Source: CAZWDL01 sp964632995 (GTDB taxonomy: Bacteria > Bacteroidota > Bacteroidia > Chitinophagales > Saprospiraceae). From it: DNA of 64,000 nt. How positions within the stretch are numbered: position 1 is the first letter of the stretch; each line of letters opens with the position of its first letter. Of the stretch, positions 1 through 8,126 are shown one piece after another. The translations under genes and the position numbers were made by a program. The notes beneath the pieces were generated by a model that saw only the letters and a list, made by a program, of their open reading frames with translations, was not told the origin of the DNA and did not search any database. The stretch is taken from positions 5,310-69,309 of the forward strand of contig CAZWDL010000025.1 in the NCBI GenBank assembly GCA_964632995.1. The letters are read 5' to 3'.

Positions 1-252
1 GCTAAGTGTAGCTGTGAGGGGAAACCTCCGGTCTCCTGCTGAATAGTAAATGTCGGAGTATACCGGGACATATACCGTATTGGCAATTTGTATATCCTCC
101 GGTAACTGATCGACGTAGTGATACCTTCTGCTCGGTAAAGTCTTTTTGTCAGGCTCTTTCGGCGCCTCACTGTTGCAGCCCCCCAGCATCAACAATAAGA
201 TCGGGAAGATGACATGAAAAGTTCCGGAAAGCGCTTTATTGAGTTGCGGCAT
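1..252 (-). CDS. DUF3124 lipoprotein, 5' part only
   Basis: The reverse strand reads 84 codons from an ATG at 252-250 and runs off the left edge of the window. It starts with a hydrophobic signal segment ending in a lipobox (LLMLGGC, Cys at about residue 26), followed by a short polar linker. The segment TVYVPVYSDIYY followed by FPLTATLS is the typical opening of the DUF3124 family of small envelope proteins of unknown function. This suggests a lipoprotein exported by the Sec pathway and lipid-anchored. The C-terminal half lies outside the window, so completeness cannot be judged. No Shine-Dalgarno sequence is obvious. Confidence 0.75.
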   Translation of the reverse strand, partial: MPQLNKALSGTFHVIFPILLLMLGGCNSEAPKEPDKKTLPSRRYHYVDQLPEDIQIANTVYVPVYSDIYYSAGDRRFPLTATLS

Positions 253-692
253 AGATGAGGGGAATTATCTGGTTATAAAACTCTTCAGGATCGAAATGCT
301 GGATATTAGTGTGTTGGTATCCCCAAGACAATAAGAAGTTGACTATACTGACGTAAATTGGTTTGACTTATCCTTCCATCGCACACCGGGGGGCGATAAG
401 GAACAGCAAGATAATAATAATTGAGAGCATACAGATAATCCTTATTTTGAGTAAAATTCACCGCCATGAGAATTACCTATACAACCATTTGTTTATCTAT
501 CACGGCGAGGGGGGGCACCCGATCACTCGCCGTGCAGCCGGCCTCCGGTATATGGCCGTCCTTCACCAACGTCGCCGGAAAGCAGGCCATTGCGGAGGCC
601 CCGGTCAAAGAAGCGCTGCAGCGCACCAAAATTAGAGCGAGCACCGAAATCCTGGAGATTAAGAGGGGGGTAACGAGAGGGTTCCGGTTTTA
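253..692. other. non-coding stretch with a possible gene remnant
   Basis: No convincing complete gene lies here. On the reverse strand an open frame of 59 codons (stop at 525-523, open up to an in-frame stop at 705-703) has no ATG and reads like the C-terminal end of a protein (contains FGARSNFGALQRFFDRG). Overlapping forward frames exist as well, and nothing decides between them. The stretch ends exactly at the left end of the MITE-like element, so it may be the remnant of a gene disrupted by local rearrangement. Confidence 0.3.
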
Positions 693-881
693 AGAGGCTG
701 TTTCACTTAATTCTTCAGTTTTCTTATGCCTCTTTTTCCGTCATGCTTCAGCTTTTTTTAGCTCCATAGCTAAGGCTATGAAGCTCAAAAAAGCCTGCCC
801 CGTACCCAAAGGGTCGGGGAGCTTCGCCTGACAAAAAAATAGCCTATAATAAATTCTGAACACTTAAATGAAACAGCCTCT
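693..881. mobile_element. MITE-like element, about 189 bp
   Basis: The element begins AGAGGCTGTTTCACTTAA and ends with the inverted counterpart TTAAATGAAACAGCCTCT, giving imperfect terminal inverted repeats of about 25 bp. It encodes nothing recognisable. Its middle folds into a long hairpin at about 752-798: a T-run, then AGCTCCATAGC, a TAAG loop, and the matching GCTATGAAGCT and A-run. A second small stem (CCC/GGG) follows at about 808-822. Bases 833-881 recur in exact reverse complement at 63951-63999, so this is a dispersed repeat. A clear target-site duplication is not visible. It is probably a non-autonomous element moved by a transposase encoded elsewhere. Confidence 0.65.
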
Positions 882-894
882 AAGTACGAATCAA

Positions 895-1524
895 ATGAAA
901 GTCAAAAAAAAGTGCCCCGAATGCCGGCAGCCGGTTATCGTACCCGGCAATGCCTTCGTTGAAATTGCTTGCCCTTCCTGCGGGACCGTCTTATACATCG
1001 ATTACGGTACCTTCACGGAAGCGGGACGGCCTTCCCGCTTTTCCCCGGAAAGCCATCAGGGCAAAGACTTCGCCTCCGTAGCCTGGCTCTTAAGGGGGCT
1101 TTTTAATAGCGTACCGGGAATACTCCGCTTGGAAGAAGAGCGATTAAGTTACACTGCCCTGGATTCCGGCACCTTGTGGAACAGGGGACTGCGAAAGCTG
1201 GAGCGTCAAACCGGTGTGCCCGGACTAGCCCACTGTCTGAACCGTAGCGAACCTGCCCGTCTTTTCGACATCCCCCTTACCGAAATACAGCGCGTTTCTT
1301 TCCCATGGATCTATTTTTCGGCGGGCATGCACCTGCGCGCAGACGGGCGCAAGTACCGCCTGAGTTTTATCCGCCCGAATAATACCCGGATGCCGGCGAT
1401 CAACCGGAGAGGTCTTACAGGGGCAACAGGTAAAAGTGTTCAGACGGTTCGGGATATTAAAGAGGCGGCAGCGGTTGGGGAGCAGTGGAGCTTACTGCTG
1501 AGAAAAGTCAGGCTTCCTGATTAA
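895..1524 (+). CDS. zinc-ribbon protein of unknown function
   Basis: A 209-residue protein opening with a treble-cleft/zinc-ribbon motif: CPECRQPVIVPG then CPSCG, two CxxC pairs within the first 32 residues. The rest is a soluble alpha/beta domain without recognised motifs. The segment LLRGLFNSVPGILRLEEERLSYTA resembles the start of a PH/GRAM-like fold, but that is a guess. An in-frame ATG at 868 lies inside the terminal repeat of the adjacent MITE-like element; the ATG at 895 was preferred because the first conserved-looking residues (MKVKKKCPEC) begin there. The gene stands alone and its native upstream region has probably been replaced by the element. Confidence 0.6.
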   Translation: MKVKKKCPECRQPVIVPGNAFVEIACPSCGTVLYIDYGTFTEAGRPSRFSPESHQGKDFASVAWLLRGLFNSVPGILRLEEERLSYTALDSGTLWNRGLRKLERQTGVPGLAHCLNRSEPARLFDIPLTEIQRVSFPWIYFSAGMHLRADGRKYRLSFIRPNNTRMPAINRRGLTGATGKSVQTVRDIKEAAAVGEQWSLLLRKVRLPD

Positions 1525-1603
1525 CAAACTTTGCCGGGTCCATGACGGGGAGTATAGCACTATGAAGAAAAGTACCGGGGTATTGGGAGAACAGTATTCC
1601 CCG

Positions 1604-2866
1604 TTAGTCCACAATCGCCTGATACACCAGCTGCTGAAATTTATAGTTATAAAAATTCGTGTACGGCGCCATCTGCATCATCATGATGGCAATGAGGTCC
1701 TCTTCGGGATCGATGAAGAAGTAGGTGTTGTAGGCGCCGCTCCAGCTGAACTGGCCGGGGGAGCCCAGGCGGTGTGCCATGGCCAGGTCGGTGCGGACGG
1801 AGAAACCCAGGCCAAAGCCATAGCCGGGGTCCTGGTAGCGATCGCCGGCGTGGTCGGCGGTCATGAGTTCGACGGTTTTGGGGCTGAGGAAGCGGTGGCC
1901 GTTGTAGGTCCCGCCGTTGAGCATCATCCGGCAGAATTTGAGGTAGTCGGCGGGGGTGGAGAACAGGCCGTGGGTGCCGCCGAAGACGGTATTGCCCTGC
2001 GTGGGCGTCTGCTGGGGGCTGACCATCAGGTTATCTTTATTGCGATCGTAGTAGTGCAGGGTGGCCATGCGCTCAATGTCTGAAGGATCGATATTGTAGC
2101 CGGTGTCTTCCATCCCCAGCGGATTGAAGAGGCGCTCCTGCAGGAAATCGGCGGCGCTCATACCGGAGAAGTGCTCGATGAGCAGGGCCAGCACATCGGG
2201 CGAAGCGCTGTAGTGCCAGGCGGCGCCGGGCTGATCGACCAGCGGAATTTCTGCCAGGGCGTTGACGCGATCCTCGATCGTTTTGTGAGGCTGCCGGTAC
2301 AGCTTGTCGGCGTATTCGCGGTTGAGGGCCGAAGCTCCCAGACCGTGCAGCATGCCGGCAGTATGGGAGAGCAGCTGCCAGATCATGATCGGTTGCTCCG
2401 CCTTCACCAGCGTGCGCTCCGAATCACCGTTGCTGCCGCCTTCGGCGTAGACGGCTACTTTCGGCTCGCCAAATTGCGGCAGGTAATCCGAAACGGGATC
2501 GTTCAGTGAAAAGCGCCCCTCCTCATACAGCATCATAAAGGCCGTGCTGATGATCGGCTTGGTCATCGACTGAATGAAAAAGATGGCGTCTTCCCGCATC
2601 GACGCATCGGTGTCGATGTTGTGAAAGCCGTGGGTCTGGTAATGGGCGATTTCTCCCTTACGGAAAACCAGGGTGACGGCGCCGGGGATCTGCTCCGCTT
2701 CGATTTCCTCATCGAGAAACTTGCCGAGCCGCTCCAGGCGTTCGCTGGATAAGCCTACGTCTTCCGGCGCGGCGGTGACGGCGGGCTGGGCGCTGAGGGT
2801 AAATAAGGACAGGCTGAAAGCGAGTGCAAGCAACAGGGAAAGGTGTAGGGTAGCAGGTCGAGTCAT
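1604..2866 (-). CDS. serine beta-lactamase-family hydrolase (class C/esterase type), exported
   Basis: A 420-residue protein with a signal peptide (MTRPATLHLSLLLALAFSLSLF...SAQ) and a beta-lactamase/transpeptidase-like domain. The nucleophile motif SMTK (SxxK) sits at residues 100-103 and a YSA motif supplies the second conserved element (about residue 223). Family members are periplasmic esterases, D-aminopeptidases or carboxypeptidases; true antibiotic resistance cannot be inferred. The frame is open upstream to 2962, but the ATG at 2866 was chosen because it starts a clean signal peptide. The gene lies alone and convergent with the zinc-ribbon gene. Substrate unknown. Confidence 0.85.
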   Translation of the reverse strand: MTRPATLHLSLLLALAFSLSLFTLSAQPAVTAAPEDVGLSSERLERLGKFLDEEIEAEQIPGAVTLVFRKGEIAHYQTHGFHNIDTDASMREDAIFFIQSMTKPIISTAFMMLYEEGRFSLNDPVSDYLPQFGEPKVAVYAEGGSNGDSERTLVKAEQPIMIWQLLSHTAGMLHGLGASALNREYADKLYRQPHKTIEDRVNALAEIPLVDQPGAAWHYSASPDVLALLIEHFSGMSAADFLQERLFNPLGMEDTGYNIDPSDIERMATLHYYDRNKDNLMVSPQQTPTQGNTVFGGTHGLFSTPADYLKFCRMMLNGGTYNGHRFLSPKTVELMTADHAGDRYQDPGYGFGLGFSVRTDLAMAHRLGSPGQFSWSGAYNTYFFIDPEEDLIAIMMMQMAPYTNFYNYKFQQLVYQAIVD

Positions 2867-3286
2867 GGATTGAAAACTATTGCATTGTGGTAATAAAATA
2901 TTATACAAATAGGCCCTATAGTGCCAGGGTTTTCGATTCCCTAAGGTGTGCTGATTACCCATAAGTTGGTTTGTGCTACTTCTTCCCCGCCCTCATTCCT
3001 CGGGACGGGTAGATGCTCATTATTCATCTGTTCTTCTGTTTTTCGGTTCTGAATGTCTATAAATAGGTGAAAACTGCTAAAAACAGGCCAGAACCGCAGA
3101 ACAGAGGAACAGAAGAACCGCAAAACCGCAGAAGTTCGGACCCGACCAAAGTTATGGGCAATCAATACTCACTAAGGTAAAATAAACTAATGATATATCC
3201 GCCCAAAGGCGGAAAGTTGCTCGAAACATGCGGCGGAAAAACTTTTCTCAACTATAAAATTGTTAGTTTAGTAAAAATTGGAACAA
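2867..3286. other. intergenic region with CAGAA-rich short repeats
   Basis: No gene is supported here. Around 3085-3135 there is a run of near-repeated words of the kind CCAGAACCGCAGAACAGAGG, and around 3020-3050 a partly complementary stretch (TCTGTTCTTCTGTTTTTCGG), so the region could fold back on itself. The short reverse frame that covers it has the composition of the repeat rather than of a protein. Confidence 0.35.
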
Positions 3287-3470
3287 ATGCTAGCGAAGGA
3301 AAAAAGTATTAGAAACAATTCGATCATTGCCGGATGAATTCTCTATTGACGAACTGGTAGAACGTTTAATATTGCTGGAGAAAATAGATGCCGGACTTAA
3401 AGAGGTGAAAGAGGGTAAAGTCATTAACCATGACGATGCTAAGAAAAAGATGAAAAAATGGCAAAAGTAA
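3287..3470 (+). pseudogene. antitoxin gene of a RelBE/ParDE-like module, frameshifted near its start
   Basis: From 3300 to the stop at 3468-3470 the sequence encodes VLETIRSLPDEFSIDELVERL followed by a Lys/Asp-rich tail ending MKKWQK, typical of the small antitoxins upstream of RelE/ParE toxins in Bacteroidota. This frame has no start codon: an in-frame TAG sits at 3291-3293. The ATG at 3287 is one frame off, and removing one A from the six-A run at 3300-3305 joins the two into a 60-residue protein beginning MLAKEKVLETIR. The stop overlaps the toxin start by 13 bases, as in intact modules. Either a genuine frameshift or a homopolymer sequencing error. Confidence 0.6.
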
Positions 3471-3562
3471 ACTGGACTTTCCAGGCACTGGAAGATCTTG
3501 ACGAAATTGCCGAATACCACGCCAGGTATTCAGAAAAATACGCATCTTTCCTCATTAATGCT
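3458..3562 (+). pseudogene. RelE/ParE-family toxin, 3' truncated
   Basis: The ATG at 3458 starts MAKVNWTFQALEDLDEIAEY, the opening beta strand and first helix of a RelE/ParE-type toxin (family length about 95-100 residues). Similarity fades after about 35 residues (KYASFLI); the frame then continues into unrelated low-quality sequence to a stop at 3638-3640 and overlaps the end of the convergent SDR gene. The second helix, beta sheet and catalytic C-terminus are missing, so it should be inactive. It overlaps the broken antitoxin upstream. A deletion that joined the toxin gene to the SDR 3' end explains the structure. Confidence 0.6.
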
Positions 3563-3584
3563 TTTTCCGTTTCACCGTTTTCCC

Positions 3585-4358
3585 TCACTCAAACCCCTCC
3601 GGCGTCGGCGCTGTCCCCGTCCAGCCTCCGTCGACGATGATGGTCTGTCCGTTAATCTGCCGGGCCTCCGGCGAGAGGAGGAAAAGGGCGGTATGCGCAA
3701 TATCCTCCGTAGTATTGGAACGGCCGGTGGGAATCACGCCGCCCCAGGCTTCCGCGTAGTTGGGCATCTCCTGGGCGGTGCGCTCGGTGAGCGTCGCCCC
3801 GGGAGCGATGGCGTTGATCGTAATCCCGTACTGCGACAATTCCGCCGGCAGGGCGCGGGCAAGCATCTCGATGGCCGCCTTGGTCATCCCGTAGGCCGCC
3901 AGTTGAGGCGCGGCCCGGTGACCGGTCACCGAACTCATAAACAGGATCCGCCCCCCATCGCGCTGTTCCCGCATCTGCTGCGCGGCGGCCTGCGCCAGAA
4001 AAAAAGTGCCCTGCAGATTAACCGCCGTCAGCCGCTGGAAATCTTCGGGGCGGTATTCCATAAACTTGCCGAAAGTCGTGATGCCGGCGTTGGCCACCGC
4101 TATATCGAGTCGCCCAAATTTTTCCACCGCCCCATCAACCATCCGCTGAATAAAGGGAATATCGCTGGAGTCGCCTACGATGTGCGAGCAGCGTCCGCCT
4201 TCTTCTGTGATTCTGTCGGCGGCGCCTTTCGCCACTTTGGCATCGATATCGTTGAGCAATACGGCGGCGCCCCGCAGCGCCAGCTGGCGTGCAATCTCAA
4301 AGCCGATGCCGGCTCCGGCTCCGGTGACGATGGCCACCTTGTTTTCAAAGTCTTTCAT
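3585..4358 (-). CDS. SDR-family NAD-dependent dehydrogenase, probably sugar dehydrogenase
   Basis: A 257-residue classical short-chain dehydrogenase. It shows the cofactor motif TGAGAGIG at residues 13-20, an Asp at the end of the second strand (Asp37, favouring NAD over NADP), NAG at 90-92, and the catalytic set Ser143, Tyr156, Lys160 (YGMTK). The C-terminus carries the usual VDGG segment. SDRs like this oxidise sugars or hydroxyacids, or act as FabG-like reductases. The adjacent upstream gene is an aldonate dehydratase, and a lactonase lies further on, so an aldose or fuconate-type dehydrogenase is a reasonable inference. It is cytosolic. Its 3' end abuts the truncated toxin remnant. Confidence 0.85.
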   Translation of the reverse strand: MKDFENKVAIVTGAGAGIGFEIARQLALRGAAVLLNDIDAKVAKGAADRITEEGGRCSHIVGDSSDIPFIQRMVDGAVEKFGRLDIAVANAGITTFGKFMEYRPEDFQRLTAVNLQGTFFLAQAAAQQMREQRDGGRILFMSSVTGHRAAPQLAAYGMTKAAIEMLARALPAELSQYGITINAIAPGATLTERTAQEMPNYAEAWGGVIPTGRSNTTEDIAHTALFLLSPEARQINGQTIIVDGGWTGTAPTPEGFE

Positions 4359-4688
4359 GGATCTTCAGATGCTCTTTTTTGCTAAATATTATTTTAGCGG
4401 CATATTAAAAATTGGGTTCGGATCTGTATTGACATGTGGATGAAGCCAGCATTTCATAATCAAGTTCCGGAAGCAGTCACAAACCGCTGAATATTTGGTC
4501 GAGGTCAGAGACACCCGACCAACAGTAACTACAAAAATTTTCGTTCATTCGACGCTCACCTTTCCTTAATTCAGAATCGTCGTCGGCATGAGCATCCACC
4601 GCTCCTCAGAGTGCAGCATCATCAGGTTTTCGCGAAAGCGAAACCTGTCGGGCATCTACCTAGCGCCAACCTAACCTCCCCGGCTCCC
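4359..4688. other. intergenic region with two inverted repeats
   Basis: No gene is supported between the SDR gene and the dehydratase gene. A hairpin TTGGTCG/CGACCAA occupies 4495-4522, and a second (CAGGTTTTCGC facing GCGAAACCTG) occupies 4623-4647. The second lies downstream of the reverse-strand dehydratase stop and may act as its terminator, although there is no strong T-run. Confidence 0.35.
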
Positions 4689-6416
4689 TCAATGCGATTC
4701 CCGCTTCACCTCACTGCCCGACTTTCCCCTCAGAAAATCCAGGTCCACTCCCAGGTGCGCCTGTTCCACGTGATCGATGTACATGCGTGCGTAGCCGCGG
4801 TCGTAGCCAAGGTCCGGTGGCTGCCAGGACCGGCGTCGTTTTTCCAGTTCTTCATCTGACACGTGCAGGTGAATCTGCCGGTTGGGCACATCCACTTCGA
4901 TCATGTCTCCGTTTTCGACCAGCGCCAGCGGACCGCCGGCGGCCGATTCGGGGGAAGTATGCAGGAAGACCGTTCCGTAGGCTGTGCCGCTCATGCGGCC
5001 GTCGGAGATGCGAACCATGTCGTCGACGCCGGCCGACAGCAGCTTTTTCGGCAGCGCCATATTGCCTACCTCGGGCATACCGGGGTAGCCTTTGGGCCCC
5101 ACATTTTTGAGCACCATGACGCAGGTTGAATCGATATCCAGATCCGGATCGTCCACTCGGGCATGGTAGTCTTCAATATTTTCAAATACCACGGCCCGTC
5201 CCCGGTGGGTAAGCAATCCCGGCGTCGCCGCCGAGGGTTTAATGATGGCGCCCTCCGGGCAGAGGTTGCCGCGAACGACGGCGATACCCGACTCCGGCTT
5301 GAAGGGCTTGTCGAGTGTGGCGATGACCTTGCGGTCGTAGCACTCAGCGCCGGCGCAGTTGTCGCTGAGGGAGCGTCCGTTTGCAGTTATGGCGTCGTTG
5401 TGCAACTTGCTTTTCAGTTCCCTGATCACGACAGGCAGTCCCCCGGCGTAGTAGAATTCTTCCATCATGTATTCACCGGAAGGCTTGAGATTGACCAGTA
5501 GGGGGATATCAGCCGAGAATCGGTCGAAATCGTCGAGGCTTAGCTCCACGCCGATGCGGCCGGCGATCGCCAGGAGATGGACGACGAAGTTGGTGGAGCC
5601 CCCGATGGCGGCATTGACGCGGATCGTGTTCTCAAAAGCCTGCCGCGTAAGAATGCGGGATAGCTTCAAATCTTCTTCCACCATATCCACGATGCGGCGC
5701 CCGCTGAGCTGGGCCAGCACCTTGCGGCGCGAGTCGGCGGCGGGAATGGCGGCGTTGCCGGGCAGCGAGAGGCCCAGCGATTCAACCATGCAGGCCATGG
5801 TAGAAGCCGTGCCCATCACGGCGCAGTGACCGCGGCTGCGGCAGAGGCAGGCTTCGGCCTCGACGAATTCGGATTGGCTCAGCTCGCCTTTTTTGTACAT
5901 TTCATTAAACTGCCAGACGTGGGTGGTGCCGATGTCCTGCCCGCGCCACTTGCCGTTGAGCATCGGTCCGCCGGAGACGACGAGGGCAGGGATATCCACA
6001 CTGCAGGCGCCCATCACGAGCGAGGGCGTCGTCTTATCACAGCCACAGAGCAGGACCACGCCATCAAGCGGATTGGCGCGAATGCTCTCCTCCACGTCCA
6101 TGCTCGCCAGATTGCGGTACAGCATGGTGGTAGGCCGCATCAGCGTTTCGCCGAGCGACATCACGGGGAACTCCAACGGAAAGCCGCCGGCTTCCCATAC
6201 GCCGCGCTTCACGCTTTCGGCCAGCTCGCGAAAGTGGGCGTTACAGGGTGTCAGTTCCGACCAGGTATTGCAAATGCCGATCACCGGGCGGTCTTCAAAT
6301 TCGTCAGCCGGAAAACCCTGGTTTTTCATCCAGGCCCGGTAAATAAAACCGTCTTTTCCCCGCTTGCCGAACCAGTCGCGGGAACGTAGTTGCTGTTTTT
6401 CTTTTTTCATGCGCAA
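4689..6416 (-). CDS. IlvD/Edd-family sugar-acid dehydratase (L-arabinonate/D-xylonate type)
   Basis: A 575-residue [2Fe-2S] dehydratase. Cluster cysteines fit Cys58 (TPCNA), Cys126 (CGCDKTTP) and Cys198 (GHCAVMGTAST), and Lys128 is in the position of the modified Lys that helps bind Mg. The opening RSRDWFGKRGKDGFIYRAWM is characteristic of the pentonate/hexonate dehydratase branch rather than the branched-chain amino-acid enzyme IlvD. The reaction would be aldonate to 2-keto-3-deoxyaldonate. Neighbouring SDR and SMP-30 lactonase genes support a non-phosphorylative sugar oxidation route. An alternative start two codons downstream (MKKEK) is possible. The exact sugar cannot be told from sequence alone. 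Confidence 0.88.
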   Translation of the reverse strand: MRMKKEKQQLRSRDWFGKRGKDGFIYRAWMKNQGFPADEFEDRPVIGICNTWSELTPCNAHFRELAESVKRGVWEAGGFPLEFPVMSLGETLMRPTTMLYRNLASMDVEESIRANPLDGVVLLCGCDKTTPSLVMGACSVDIPALVVSGGPMLNGKWRGQDIGTTHVWQFNEMYKKGELSQSEFVEAEACLCRSRGHCAVMGTASTMACMVESLGLSLPGNAAIPAADSRRKVLAQLSGRRIVDMVEEDLKLSRILTRQAFENTIRVNAAIGGSTNFVVHLLAIAGRIGVELSLDDFDRFSADIPLLVNLKPSGEYMMEEFYYAGGLPVVIRELKSKLHNDAITANGRSLSDNCAGAECYDRKVIATLDKPFKPESGIAVVRGNLCPEGAIIKPSAATPGLLTHRGRAVVFENIEDYHARVDDPDLDIDSTCVMVLKNVGPKGYPGMPEVGNMALPKKLLSAGVDDMVRISDGRMSGTAYGTVFLHTSPESAAGGPLALVENGDMIEVDVPNRQIHLHVSDEELEKRRRSWQPPDLGYDRGYARMYIDHVEQAHLGVDLDFLRGKSGSEVKRESH

Positions 6417-6585
6417 AAGTTAGCGCTTTGCCTAGTGAAATAAAAAAATAGCCGGGAAGATTTCTGCTGAATTTTTCAGAGATCTTTTGCCAAAAGCCCC
6501 ACACATGATTCTGATTTTTTCCGGAAGGAAATAATATTTATTTTACAGCGCATTCCCCGGAGAGCTGCAACGCTAACCCTGATTT

Positions 6586-7101
6586 ATGAAAAGACTGAAG
6601 CGCGCCCTGAAAATTTCCGGCATCGTCCTGGCGGTTATTCTGATTCTTGCCGTCCTGGGTTTTACCGGCTTCGTCTATAAGACCCGGTACGGTTTTCCCT
6701 TTTACGATACGGAAGCGCCGGCACTACCGAAACTGGAGAAAGCAACCAACGTACTGGTATTTTCCAAAACGAACGGTTTCCGGCACGGAGAGGCAATCGA
6801 AGCCTCCGGTAAAGCTTTCGATCAGCTGGCGGAAGCTCAGGGCTGGGGACTCTTCCAAACCGAAAACGGAGCTGTGTTCAATCCGGAGCAGCTCGCCCGC
6901 TTTGATGTCGCCGTATGGAACAACGTCACCGGTCCGGTGCTGAACGAGAAACAGCGTATGGCGTTGAAACAATATGTGGAAGGGGGCGGTGGCTTCGTGG
7001 GCATCCATGGGGCAGGTGATAACTCACACGAACACTGGGCCTGGTATACCGATACCATCACAGTGATTAATCTCGAGCCTTTAAGATATCCAAATAAATA
7101 A
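6586..7101 (+). pseudogene. ThuA-like protein, 3' truncated
   Basis: The product starts with a membrane segment (residues about 8-30, ISGIVLAVILILAVLGFTGF) and continues into a ThuA-like glutamine-amidotransferase fold: VLVFSKTNGFRHGEAIEA, then GGGGFVGIHGAGDNSHEHW, both hallmarks of the family. Intact relatives run on for roughly another 100 residues after the WYTDT segment; here the frame departs after WAWYTDTI and stops 13 codons later. The C-terminal half has therefore been lost, probably by a deletion that brought the SMP-30 gene to within 36 bases. Possible residual membrane-bound product, but loss of function is more likely. Confidence 0.65.
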
Positions 7102-7136
7102 AAGAACCTTATTACCGAAGCATCAACATTACTTCT

Positions 7137-8009
7137 ATGCATCAACCAAAACCCCTTTTTGACGTCAGAGCCGAGCACGGCGAAGGCCCTCTCTGGGATC
7201 CAGTAGAGGGCAATCTGTACTGGGTCGACCTGTTTCAGGGTCGCTATTTCAAAGCCAACCTGAAGGAACAGACGGTGGAACACCACGAGGTAGGGCAGGC
7301 CCTGGGTGTGATGGCATTACGCAAAAAGTGGGGCATGGTAGTGGCGGTGGAAAATGGTTTCGCGCTGTGGAATGAGGATGCCCGGAACCTGCAAATAATT
7401 AAAAGCACACCGATAAGCGATGAGCCGGCCCTGCGCTTTAACGACGGCGCCGTCGACCCCGCCGGGCGCTTTTTTGCCGGCACTATGGCCTGGGATGAAC
7501 AGAGCCGCCTTGGTAAATTGTACCGCCTGGACGCCAATTTCGTCATTAAAGAATTGGACAATAATCTCTACATCAGCAACGGCATGGGCTGGAGCATGGA
7601 CCGCAAAACCTTCTACTTTATCGACACGCTGCAGCACGCCGTATTCGCCTATGACTACGACCTTCCCAGCGGCGATATCAGCAACCGCCGGGTCTTCATC
7701 CGGTTCGCCGAAGATGAATTACCCGACGGTATGACGATGGACAGCAATGACGGCTTCTGGATCGCCCTCTACGGCGGCGGCAAAATCGTCCGCTTCGATG
7801 CTTCAGGGAAACGCACCGGCGAAATCCCATTGCCGGTACAACACCCCACGAGCTGCTGCTTCGGCGGACGGGATATGAAAACGCTTTTTATCACCACTTC
7901 ACAAAAAGAACTCAGTGAAGATGAACGCCGGGAAAATCCGCTGGCGGGAAGGTTGTTTTACCTGGAAACGGATGTTAGGGGGAAACCGGAGCGGCGGTTC
8001 CGGGGGTAG
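7137..8009 (+). CDS. SMP-30/gluconolactonase-family lactonase
   Basis: A 290-residue six-bladed beta-propeller of the SMP-30/gluconolaconase/LRE family. The metal ligands are visible: Glu16 in AEHGEGPLWDP, the Asn in ISNGMGWS and the Asp in LPDGMTMD; RFNDGAVDPAGRFFAGTM is the signature substrate-binding strand. It hydrolyses sugar lactones to the open aldonic acids and acts in the cytosol, since no signal peptide is present. It would work between the SDR dehydrogenase and the IlvD/Edd dehydratase encoded nearby. It follows the truncated ThuA gene by 35 bases and may share its transcript. Confidence 0.88.
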   Translation: MHQPKPLFDVRAEHGEGPLWDPVEGNLYWVDLFQGRYFKANLKEQTVEHHEVGQALGVMALRKKWGMVVAVENGFALWNEDARNLQIIKSTPISDEPALRFNDGAVDPAGRFFAGTMAWDEQSRLGKLYRLDANFVIKELDNNLYISNGMGWSMDRKTFYFIDTLQHAVFAYDYDLPSGDISNRRVFIRFAEDELPDGMTMDSNDGFWIALYGGGKIVRFDASGKRTGEIPLPVQHPTSCCFGGRDMKTLFITTSQKELSEDERRENPLAGRLFYLETDVRGKPERRFRG

Positions 8010-8063
8010 CTGGGGATACAGTCATGGAAAGTCATGAAGGCATTTAAGCTCCAGCTATTAAAA

Positions 8064-8071
8064 TAAGTTTG
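8064..8071 (+). promoter_or_regulatory. candidate -7 element (TAAGTTTG) before the ThDP gene
   Basis: TAAGTTTG matches the Bacteroidota -7 consensus TAnnTTTG and lies 56 bases before the ATG at 8127. No good TTTG lies at the expected upstream distance (a TTTA occurs at 8043-8046), so the call is tentative. Confidence 0.3.
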
Positions 8072-8126
8072 GTGATTTTGTAATTTTAATCCATCTTCTA
8101 TTTATTAAGACTTAACCAAGCTTTCC

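Noticed and set aside
363..693. Two overlapping forward reading frames before the MITE-like element
   Set aside because: They overlap in different frames, have no family features, and one ends at the element boundary; neither can be preferred over the reverse-strand frame.
1604..2866. Beta-lactamase-like gene as an antibiotic-resistance gene
   Set aside because: SxxK and YSA motifs are shared with esterases and peptidases; nothing in the sequence or context supports resistance.
2941..3165. Short reverse reading frame upstream of the beta-lactamase-like gene
   Set aside because: It consists of CAGAA-type repeat sequence and would overlap the upstream region of the hydrolase; composition is not protein-like.
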